DNA from: Oscillospiraceae bacterium
GTDB lineage: Bacteria > Bacillota > Clostridia > Oscillospirales > Oscillospiraceae
Direction: 5' to 3'
Assembly (NCBI GenBank): GCA_028708585.1
Contig: JAQVYO010000113.1
Span: 1-5,215 of the forward strand
DNA length: 5,215 nt
Shown: positions 1 to 5,215 of the stretch, in pieces
Numbering within the stretch: position 1 is the first letter of the stretch
Layout of the letters: each line of letters begins with the position of its first letter
Position numbers and translations under genes: made by a program
Notes under the pieces: model-generated
What the model was told of the DNA's origin: nothing
Seen by the model: only the letters and a program-made list of their open reading frames with translations
The model's database searches: none

Positions 1-803
1 AATTGCTCCTTCAGATTATGGGAAACATCAGGCCCTATTATAAAGGCAGGTGCATTTTGTCCGAACATGGAATGATGCGAAGCAAGCGGTTTATTTTGCC
101 GCATGTTTTTTACATTGGGAATTCCTCCATGGTATATAATAACATGAATGTCCTTGAATTTTTAATGTTTGCCATGGCTAGAAATCATGAAGATAAGGTT
201 CAGCAGCAGGAGCGGCTTTTTGAGTTTTTAATTGATATTGGTCTTGGGAAAATTTCTCTAACCCCAATTTATTCCTTACCAAAAGAATATAAAGCGGTTA
301 TCGTGCTGCTGGTCAGCGCGTATTCCGACAGCCAATTGGTTATTTATAATTTCCCGGAGTATCATTATAATCGGATGTTATTGGACGCAATGGCGGAAAT
401 CGCGAAACGGATGATGGAGAATGGAAAAGCTCTGGTCATTGCCACTACAAACTGTGATTTGATTGAAACGGTCTGCAGCCATACCGCGTTTTTATATAAC
501 GGCGCCGTTGTGTTTCATGGAACGGTGGAGGAATTCCAAAAGACATATGATAGCGTTATTCTGACGCTGTGGGATAAAGAAGCGGAGCAAATTGCGGAAA
601 GACTCAAGATACTTTTGCCGCAGTATCGCTATGAGGTCATGGAAGACTGTTTAAAAGTGCGAAATTACGGATCCGTTCAAAGCGACCCGCGCCTGGTATA
701 TAATACGGTTATTGACGCGGGCTTTTCACCCAGAAAGGTTTCGATAGATCCTAAAAATGTATGGAATGCTTGTGAGGAAATTACGAGGCGATATGATATA
801 TAG
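1..803 (+). CDS. Degenerate ABC transporter ATP-binding protein (5' end outside window)
   Basis: The frame is open from the window edge to TAG at 801-803. The real start lies upstream, and the TTG at position 3 is simply a Leu codon. Counting that Leu as residue 1, the order fits an ABC ATPase: the helix after Walker A (LLLQIMGN, 1-8), the Q-loop region (FYIGNSSMVYNNMNVLEFL, 36-54), the signature region (SLPKEYK, 91-97), Walker B (QLVIYNFPEY, 111-120), the H-loop (LVIATTN, 144-150) and the closing NGAVVFHGT (166-174). About 90 residues of accessory C-terminal domain follow. The key residues are missing: the LSGGQ signature is absent, the Walker B Asp is N116, the catalytic Glu is F117, the switch His is N150, and the Q-loop Gln is probably N40. 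The fold call is good. ATP hydrolysis by this subunit is unlikely, so it may be a structural or regulatory half of a heterodimer. It overlaps the next gene, a membrane protein that is probably its permease partner. The substrate is unknown. Confidence 0.8.
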   Translation, partial: LLLQIMGNIRPYYKGRCILSEHGMMRSKRFILPHVFYIGNSSMVYNNMNVLEFLMFAMARNHEDKVQQQERLFEFLIDIGLGKISLTPIYSLPKEYKAVIVLLVSAYSDSQLVIYNFPEYHYNRMLLDAMAEIAKRMMENGKALVIATTNCDLIETVCSHTAFLYNGAVVFHGTVEEFQKTYDSVILTLWDKEAEQIAERLKILLPQYRYEVMEDCLKVRNYGSVQSDPRLVYNTVIDAGFSPRKVSIDPKNVWNACEEITRRYDI

Positions 804-2214
804 AAACAGTTATTTTCGCAAAGAAATGCGCCAAGCATATACGGAAAACCAGATCAGCAAAAAACGAAAAGTGGGTGCTGCGCTGTTCGCGGGATTGCTT
901 TCTTTTGCGATCCATTTTGTCTTGCAGACACTGACGGAAAGTGTTTTGTCGGATACCATTCCTTTCGTGATGCAGGCCAGCTACTTTTCAACTCTTTATA
1001 CATATATTAGCGTTGCTTTTTTGCTATATGTCATTTATTTTATTATTTATTATGATGATCTTTCTTTTGCCGAGATACAAAAAAACCGCTGGTATTTGTT
1101 GGTGAAAATGGGATACCAACCAATGAAGATGATTTATCTTAAACTTATTGCTTCATTTTTTTCCCTGTTTCTTTACTATTCCAGCGGTTTTATTTTTATT
1201 TTATGTTTGACTTATTTTTTAAAATATAGCTTCATATATGCATATATCCCCACATTATATATTGTGGGACTGGTGGACCTGATTGTCTTTGAGGCAATGG
1301 CAATGGCCGGGTCGCTTTTTATCAGGAAAGCTGCCAATACGAAATATTTTCTTGTTTTCACGGCGGTGTTTATTGGGATTATTCGGGTTGCAACCGGTTA
1401 TTATGATCTGGTGTCCAACCGGATTTTGATGCAGAATTTTTTCAGCCTGTTTCAATTCCATCGATCCACTTATCTGCCCGTTGCGTTTGTGCTTGTTGTG
1501 CTATGCCTTGCCATTTGTTTTTTGCGGGCAAGAAGCATTGCGCGGTATTACAGTATGCCATTTGAAACCTATGGCTATGTGATGCCTGAAAATGCCACTG
1601 TTGTTCGGCTGGATCAACGGACCGGAAAGATCAGCCTGTTAAACAGTGTTGACCGGGCAAAGTTCCGGAAAAAGGTGTTCGACGCCGCCACCACGATTTT
1701 TCTGATTATCTTTATTTGTTCCGCTCTCGCGTTCAATATATTTATTATTTTACTTTCCAGCGCCCAACCGGGCAAAGAAGTAACCATTCGCGGAACTATC
1801 CCCTATGTATTCAAATCCAACACCATGGAACCTGCCATTATGGAAAACGACCTTGCTTACTTCAAACGAATGGATGCCCAGGAAGCCATTCACCCGGGGG
1901 AGATTGTTTTGTTTCAGAAGGATAAAGTTGTCTATGTGGAACGGGTCAAATCCATTGCTGGCGGAAAGTATACGGTGGATATCGATTACTATCCCCCTCT
2001 GTCTCAGAAGGGCGCTATGATGAAAACGGTGGAGCGTACGGCGATTTACGGTGTTTTTACCGGCAGGAATCGCTGGCTGGGAGCTTTGATTCTTTTTGCC
2101 AATACAATTATCGGAAGAATGGCCTTTTTGATGATCCCCGCATTTCTGCTCTTTTTCTATAAGCCTCTTCGGGCATTTTTTGAGAAAAATGCAAAGGGAT
2201 ATTTGGAAGAATAA
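793..2214 (+). CDS. ABC-type permease-like membrane protein fused to a SipW-like signal peptidase domain
   Basis: This is a 473-residue protein. I chose ATG 793, which has GAGG at 785-788 and overlaps the upstream gene by 11 bases. An ATG at 757 in the same frame would add 12 residues but has no evident ribosome binding site. Hydrophobic segments lie at about 27-45, 68-86, 116-142, 150-176, 185-200 and 228-245, consistent with a six-helix transporter subunit. A charged linker follows (245-297), then a helix at about 298-321, an external domain (about 330-426) and a final hydrophobic stretch (428-455). The last part matches the layout of SipW/ER-type signal peptidase I: KSNTMEP (341-347) stands where SGSMEP is usual, VVYVERV (379-385) where vvHRv is usual, followed by the typical WLGALILF and Pro-containing C-terminal helix. 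The expected catalytic Ser is T344 and the expected His is E383, so peptidase activity is doubtful. The transported substrate and family of the N-terminal half are not recognised. Coupling to the degenerate ATPase gene suggests one complex. Confidence 0.8.
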   Translation: MIYRNSYFRKEMRQAYTENQISKKRKVGAALFAGLLSFAIHFVLQTLTESVLSDTIPFVMQASYFSTLYTYISVAFLLYVIYFIIYYDDLSFAEIQKNRWYLLVKMGYQPMKMIYLKLIASFFSLFLYYSSGFIFILCLTYFLKYSFIYAYIPTLYIVGLVDLIVFEAMAMAGSLFIRKAANTKYFLVFTAVFIGIIRVATGYYDLVSNRILMQNFFSLFQFHRSTYLPVAFVLVVLCLAICFLRARSIARYYSMPFETYGYVMPENATVVRLDQRTGKISLLNSVDRAKFRKKVFDAATTIFLIIFICSALAFNIFIILLSSAQPGKEVTIRGTIPYVFKSNTMEPAIMENDLAYFKRMDAQEAIHPGEIVLFQKDKVVYVERVKSIAGGKYTVDIDYYPPLSQKGAMMKTVERTAIYGVFTGRNRWLGALILFANTIIGRMAFLMIPAFLLFFYKPLRAFFEKNAKGYLEE

Positions 2215-2359
2215 ATCAGGCGCTGTCCGGAAAATAAATTTGACGTTATCCATAGGAAAGCTCTGGGGTTGTCAGAATCTATGTTGGCAGCCTCATAAAA
2301 TCGTAATTGGTTTTCCCCGGTAAGCCGGTTGAAATACAGGTTATGAAAATGCAGCGGAT

Positions 2360-2379
2360 AACATGTGTTCCGGCATGTT
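2360..2379. promoter_or_regulatory. Inverted repeat, candidate operator in front of the Crp/Fnr-family gene
   Basis: AACATG and CATGTT form a perfect 6-bp inverted repeat around an 8-base spacer that itself contains CCGG. It ends five bases before the GGGAGG ribosome binding site of the regulator gene. Its size (20 bp, two-fold symmetry) suits a dimeric helix-turn-helix protein, so autoregulation is possible. The half-site resembles neither TGTGA nor TTGAT, so another repressor or chance remains open. Confidence 0.35.
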
Positions 2380-2383
2380 GCGA

Positions 2384-2390
2384 GGGAGGT
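2384..2390 (+). promoter_or_regulatory. Ribosome binding site that sets the start of the Crp/Fnr-family gene
   Basis: GGGAGGT lies seven bases before ATG 2398. An earlier in-frame ATG at 2365 falls inside the inverted repeat and has no such site, so 2398 is the better start. Confidence 0.75.
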
Positions 2391-2397
2391 TGATATA

Positions 2398-3144
2398 ATG
2401 GAAGAACAGAATGAAAATCGTAGAATCTTAAGCCGCCATTTTGCGGTGTGGGACAAACTTTCCGAGAAAGAACAGGATCAGCTTGTTCAGTATTCTTCCT
2501 TGGTGCGCTATGCAAAGGGAGCGCATATCCACAACGCGGAAGAGCATTGCATTGGCGTTATCTTGGTGAAACGCGGCGTGCTCCGCATATATATGCTTTC
2601 AGAGGAAGGGAAGGAAATCACGCTTTATAGGCTATATGCCAACGATGTTTGCAGCTTGTCCGCATCCTGTGTGCTGGACGGCATTACATTTGACGTTGAT
2701 ATCGACGCGGAAGAAGACAGCGAGGTTCTGTTGATCGGCGCGAGTGTTTTTGCCGATTTGATCCAGCAAAACGGCGCGATTGAAAGCTATATTTATAAAC
2801 TTGCCACTGAACGGTTTTCTGATGTGATGTGGGCCATGCAGCAAATTCTGTTCATGAGCTTTGATAAACGGCTTGCTATTTTTCTGTTTGATGAACTTTC
2901 CAAATCCCGGGACAATGTCATTCGGATGACCCATGAGCAAATCGCAAGGTATATGGGCAGCGCACGCGAAGTAGTGACACGTATGCTCAAATATTTTGCC
3001 AATGAGGGAATTGTGGAATTATCCAGGGGCAGCATCAAAATTATGGATAAGGAAAAACTGCGCGGTATTACGGAAAACGGGAGAGGAGGAGCGGAAGGAA
3101 GAGGAAAAAACGGGAAAAAAGCAAATAAGCCAACGGCACTTTAA
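2398..3144 (+). CDS. Crp/Fnr-family transcriptional regulator
   Basis: This is a 248-residue cytoplasmic DNA-binding protein. It has an N-terminal cyclic-nucleotide-binding-type beta roll (about 15-120; G60-V-L-R-I-Y and the EEGKEITLYRL strand are typical), a long dimerisation helix (about 125-155) and a winged helix-turn-helix (about 156-220; MTHEQIARYMGSAREVVTRM then LKYFANEGIVE). The recognition helix has R190, E191 and R195, the same R-E-x3-R pattern as E. coli Crp, which reads TGTGA. The segment where Crp binds cAMP reads NDVCSLSASCVLDG and lacks the usual Glu and Arg, so cAMP is an unlikely ligand. There is no N-terminal FNR-type cysteine cluster; the cysteines are C51, C85 and C91. The last 20 or so residues form a Gly/Lys/Arg-rich tail beyond the usual end of the family. 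The gene stands alone, convergent with thioredoxin. I see no strong sigma-A promoter in the 183 bases upstream, only weak matches. Confidence 0.9.
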   Translation: MEEQNENRRILSRHFAVWDKLSEKEQDQLVQYSSLVRYAKGAHIHNAEEHCIGVILVKRGVLRIYMLSEEGKEITLYRLYANDVCSLSASCVLDGITFDVDIDAEEDSEVLLIGASVFADLIQQNGAIESYIYKLATERFSDVMWAMQQILFMSFDKRLAIFLFDELSKSRDNVIRMTHEQIARYMGSAREVVTRMLKYFANEGIVELSRGSIKIMDKEKLRGITENGRGGAEGRGKNGKKANKPTAL

Positions 3145-3148
3145 ATTG

Positions 3149-3184
3149 GAACACCCGCAAAAGGCCGGCCCTTTGCAGGTGTTC
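3149..3184. terminator. Hairpin between convergent regulator and thioredoxin genes, probable two-way terminator
   Basis: GAACACC (3149-3155) pairs with GGTGTTC (3178-3184), GCAAA with TTTGC, and GG with CC around a CCGG loop. This gives 14 pairs with two single mismatches. The stem starts four bases after the regulator stop codon and lies about 57 bases past the trxA stop on the other strand, the expected place for a shared terminator. Neither strand has a clear run of U after the stem, so it may stop transcription inefficiently or act mainly as a 3'-end stabiliser. Confidence 0.6.
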
Positions 3185-3240
3185 GCTGAATTGAAATTAA
3201 GGAGAGATGAGAAGAAAACATCAAAATAAGTTCGCGCTTT

Positions 3241-3552
3241 TTATTCTCCCAGCATTTTCATAATCGCTGCCTTGGGCTGAACACCCACGGATGTGTTGAC
3301 TACCTTTCCGTCTTTTATGACGGCCAAGGTTGGGATACTCATGACTTTGAATGTGCTGGCCAGTTCCGGCTGCTCATCCACATTGACCTTGCCAACTTTT
3401 ACATTTTTTATCTCATCTCCAATGGAATCCACCATAGGGGAGACCATGCGGCAGGGTCCGCACCAAGGGGCCCAGAAGTCCAGCAGAACGGGCTTATCCG
3501 ATTCAATGACTTCTTTTTGAAAATTTTCTTTTGTAATAATTAAAGCAGACAT
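3241..3552 (-). CDS. trxA: Thioredoxin
   Basis: This is a 103-residue cytoplasmic disulfide reductase of normal family length. It carries the active site W30-C-G-P-C34 in FWAPWCGPCRM, the buried Asp at 25, and the cis-proline motif SIPTL with Pro74 facing the active site. It has the beta-alpha-beta order of a single thioredoxin fold with no signal peptide, so it should reduce cytoplasmic protein disulfides with electrons from a thioredoxin reductase. No reductase gene is in the window. The start is ATG 3552-3550, with AAGGAG at 3566-3561 eight bases upstream. It has its own promoter and a CRP-like site upstream, follows gerAB on the same strand after a 105-base gap, and runs towards the Crp/Fnr-family gene. 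Clostridia usually carry several thioredoxins, so the symbol denotes the family rather than a proven main thioredoxin. Confidence 0.96.
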   Translation of the reverse strand: MSALIITKENFQKEVIESDKPVLLDFWAPWCGPCRMVSPMVDSIGDEIKNVKVGKVNVDEQPELASTFKVMSIPTLAVIKDGKVVNTSVGVQPKAAIMKMLGE

Positions 3553-3608
3553 TGTATATTCTCCTTTTCAATTGTCGCCGGTTGGTTTCAATCATTTCCT
3601 ATAACTCT

Positions 3609-3614
3609 ATTATA
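3609..3614 (-). promoter_or_regulatory. -10 box of the trxA promoter
   Basis: On the minus strand this reads TATAAT, a perfect sigma-A -10 hexamer, placing the transcription start near 3602 and giving a leader of about 50 bases. At 16-18 bases spacing there is no recognisable -35 hexamer (ACAGAA at 17). That is typical of promoters that depend on an activator. Confidence 0.65.
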
Positions 3615-3634
3615 CCGTATATTTTTTTTATTTC

Positions 3635-3649
3635 TGTGAGCAAGTCACA
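3635..3649 (-). promoter_or_regulatory. CRP-like inverted repeat upstream of trxA
   Basis: TGTGA and TCACA form a perfect 5-bp inverted repeat around five bases. Its centre, 3642, is about 40 bases before the predicted trxA start, matching a class II Crp/Fnr activator site, and it covers where a -35 box would be. The classic Crp site has a six-base spacer, so this one is one base short. It is not a good terminator for gerAB, since the minus strand continues with A rather than U. The convergent regulator with an R-E-x3-R helix is the obvious candidate binder; that link is inferred. Confidence 0.45.
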
Positions 3650-3657
3650 CTTATGAT

Positions 3658-4812
3658 TCATATTTCTTCAGAATCCAAAACGGAGGCTCTTGCTTTTTTC
3701 TTTGCCAAAACTTTATCAATCTTTTTCTTCCGCAGCAAATAAACCAGAACCATAATCAGGGGAAGTCCAACGGTAAAAGGCAGCACAATCCAAGGGAATA
3801 CACTGTCGGAGGCAAGTTCCAGCAGTGTATTGACTTTATTCAAACCAGGAAGCATCACGGTTACAAAGCCGGCGATACAAAAAGGCAAAATAAACGGTTT
3901 ATGGGACTTTGTTTTAAAAACGCCGGATAATATATGGCATCCCAAAAATATATTCAAGGATAGTTTGAAAATCAGTCCTGGAAACCAGGCCAGCGCGTTA
4001 ATGGCCTGTACCCTTTGTATGACGTCGTATCCATGCACCTGCCTGGTATAGGAAAAATATGGATTGAATGCATTTTTTGCCACGTCCAGTCCAAGCACGG
4101 TGATGGTTGGCAATATAATGAGAGAGGTGGCTGACAAATAAATTAAGGCGGACAAAAGATACGATCTGTTGATATTGGTCTTTTTATCCGCATAATACGA
4201 AAACATCAGAAAATCTAAAATTTCCGAAATCCTTGAGCCATGCAGAAAAGCGGCCTTATTGAGGTTCCAAAAGGTTGAATCTGACATAACGGGCCGCAAT
4301 ATTTTTAAATCCATCATACTGACGCCTAAAATTGCAAAGAGAATGATGGTAATGATGATGAAGGTGGTTACGAATAATGAAATTCTACCGATGGTTCCAG
4401 GACCTTTATAGACCAGATATGCCATGGGGAGGATGGAGAAAGCGTAAATAATCCATTTTGGCGTTTCCGTCAACAAATCCAAATTAATGAAAACATTTCC
4501 GATGGCAAGGCAGGAGCAAAAACAAAAGAAAAAGATCGGGACAAAAAGAGCCACATAAATTTTCCCGAAACTTTTTCCGAAAATTAATTTGCAGATTTCA
4601 ACAATATGAACCCCCCTGAATCGATTGGCTAAAAATAGTGCTGGGATGCTCAAAAAAACAACATAAAATACACCCAAGATTTGTACGAGCCAGACATCCT
4701 GATTGGCGTTGGCCGAATGTAAAACAGGCATGATGGTATAAGGAAACATGAGGGCGCTGCCGATGCTGATCATAATCAGCTGGGGTTCTGAAATAACCGA
4801 TTTCCGTTTCAT
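3658..4812 (-). CDS. gerAB: GerAB-type spore germination permease
   Basis: This 384-residue integral membrane protein belongs to the endospore germination permease group of the APC superfamily (family about 360-380 residues), so it appears full length. About ten hydrophobic segments are visible, beginning at about 10-31, 40-62, 84-108, 118-134 and 143-163, and it ends in a basic cytoplasmic tail (RKKKIDKVLAKKKAR). Typical family features are the N-terminal ISEPQL stretch leading into the first helix, the ILRPV motif after helix 5 (170-174) and the following FLHGSRISEILDFLMF segment. In known receptors the B subunit binds the germinant in the spore inner membrane and works with the A and C subunits. 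The start ATG overlaps the stop of the upstream gerAC-like gene as ATGA, with GGAGG seven bases upstream, so translation is probably coupled. The germinant cannot be read from sequence, and the symbol is a family label. Expression is expected in the forespore, but its promoter is outside the window. Confidence 0.9.
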   Translation of the reverse strand: MKRKSVISEPQLIMISIGSALMFPYTIMPVLHSANANQDVWLVQILGVFYVVFLSIPALFLANRFRGVHIVEICKLIFGKSFGKIYVALFVPIFFFCFCSCLAIGNVFINLDLLTETPKWIIYAFSILPMAYLVYKGPGTIGRISLFVTTFIIITIILFAILGVSMMDLKILRPVMSDSTFWNLNKAAFLHGSRISEILDFLMFSYYADKKTNINRSYLLSALIYLSATSLIILPTITVLGLDVAKNAFNPYFSYTRQVHGYDVIQRVQAINALAWFPGLIFKLSLNIFLGCHILSGVFKTKSHKPFILPFCIAGFVTVMLPGLNKVNTLLELASDSVFPWIVLPFTVGLPLIMVLVYLLRKKKIDKVLAKKKARASVLDSEEI

Positions 4813-5215
4813 ATTCGATCCTCCATTGCAAAAGGGTGCCGGGTCTTCCCTTCTCGGCTGATAGATGACGCGACCTTGACGTTTACCTTCGCGTTTGCAA
4901 AATGGGAGTTCCAGTTGTTTTTCATTTTTTGAAACTCTTTGGGGTGCTGAGCGTGAACAAAAACACCAAAACCGAAAATATCGCTTTGAAATTGTTTTTG
5001 CGCTTTCAGAACCGCGCTTTGAATTTCCTCCTGTAAATGGCGGTTAACCAATTGTTCAAGCATCTGAATGACCTTTTCTTTTCGAATATCCAATGACAGA
5101 TTATTGATCTGGCGGATAGATAAGCGTACTTTCATATCCAACTTTATCGTAACCTGTCCATTCTCCTCCACCACGGTTTTAACATTATTTTTCCCATTAT
5201 CCATGGAAACAGCAA
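4809..5215 (-). CDS. gerAC: GerAC-type germination protein, C-terminal part (5' end outside window)
   Basis: The frame is open to the window edge: codons GCT GTT TCC precede the ATG at 5204-5202, which is therefore probably internal. About 134 of an expected 370-400 residues are visible. They match the C-terminal domain of the Ger(x)C lipoprotein family: a beta strand and long amphipathic helix (about 36-72 from that Met), then the family motif SDIFGFG (74-80), a Pro-Lys-Glu-Phe turn, the conserved Trp98 and Phe102 of WNSHF, and the closing strand pattern VNVKVASSISREG. The lipobox signal peptide expected at the N-terminus cannot be seen. GerAC proteins are lipid-anchored to the outer face of the spore inner membrane and are needed for receptor function. 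The gene ends four bases inside gerAB, giving the order C then B. A GerAA-type gene should lie beyond the right edge if the receptor is complete. Confidence 0.88.
   Translation of the reverse strand, partial: AVSMDNGKNNVKTVVEENGQVTIKLDMKVRLSIRQINNLSLDIRKEKVIQMLEQLVNRHLQEEIQSAVLKAQKQFQSDIFGFGVFVHAQHPKEFQKMKNNWNSHFANAKVNVKVASSISREGKTRHPFAMEDRI

Noticed and set aside
757..792. ATG 757 as the start of the permease gene
   Set aside because: It would lengthen the overlap with the upstream gene to 47 bases and lacks a ribosome binding site; ATG 793 has GAGG just upstream.
2173..2192. Perfect inverted repeat GCATTTTT-TGAG-AAAAATGC near the end of the permease gene
   Set aside because: It is AT-rich, lies inside the coding frame before the stop codon and has no following U-run, so it is a poor terminator and probably codon-driven chance.
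1750..2253. A 167-codon open frame on the minus strand opposite the permease gene
   Set aside because: It lies almost wholly opposite the well-supported signal-peptidase-like domain, its composition is unlike a folded protein family I know, and no ribosome binding site stands out.
2240..2301. Possible promoters for the regulator gene: TTGACG at 2240-2245, or TTGTCA at 2269-2274 with TAAAAT at 2296-2301
   Set aside because: The first has no -10 box at 16-18 bases; the second has a 21-base spacer. Neither can be supported from sequence alone.
2996..3229. A 77-codon plus-strand frame overlapping the regulator's end, considered as a frameshifted continuation
   Set aside because: It would read through the hairpin, gives a low-complexity basic peptide, and the regulator already has a complete winged helix before its stop.
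3207..3263. An 18-codon open frame with AGGAG just upstream, between the regulator and trxA
   Set aside because: The ribosome binding site is only two bases from the ATG, the frame runs antisense into the trxA end, and the peptide has no recognisable features.
3635..3649. The TGTGA/TCACA repeat as a terminator of gerAB
   Set aside because: The stem is only five pairs and the minus strand after it is A-rich, not U-rich, so an operator is the better reading.

Overview
The window looks like a piece of chromosome from an endospore-forming Firmicute, most likely one of the Clostridia. The reasons are a GerAB-type germinant permease coupled to a GerAC-type protein, strong AGGAGG-like ribosome binding sites, moderate-to-low GC by eye, and a Crp/Fnr-type regulator next to a thioredoxin gene. 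No RNA gene, insertion sequence, CRISPR array or attachment site is visible.

Left part, + strand (1-2214): two overlapping genes form an ABC-transporter-like pair. The first, cut off by the window edge, is an ABC ATPase in which every nucleotide-handling motif visible here is degenerate. The second starts inside its end. It encodes a polytopic membrane protein whose C-terminal third is a SipW/ER-type signal peptidase I domain. In that domain the expected catalytic Ser is Thr and the expected catalytic His is Glu. An apparent pseudo-ATPase joined to a permease carrying an apparent pseudo-peptidase is the most unusual content of the window.

Middle (2215-3652): a 183-base gap with no confident promoter but a clean inverted repeat just before the ribosome binding site leads into a Crp/Fnr-family regulator (+). 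A 36-base hairpin separates it from a convergent thioredoxin gene (-). The thioredoxin gene has a perfect TATAAT -10 box, no good -35 box, and a CRP-like TGTGA/TCACA inverted repeat centred about 40 bases before the predicted start of transcription, which is the geometry of a class II activator site. The regulator has a Crp-like R-E-x3-R recognition helix and a closely spaced pair of cysteines. A redox-linked regulator/thioredoxin circuit is therefore a reasonable but unproven reading.

Right part, - strand (3658-5215): gerAC (C-terminal part only, running off the window) overlaps gerAB by four bases (ATGA). Together with a GerAA-type subunit, presumably outside the window, these would form a germinant receptor in the spore inner membrane. 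Transcription from this operon could read on into trxA, because I see no terminator between gerAB and trxA.
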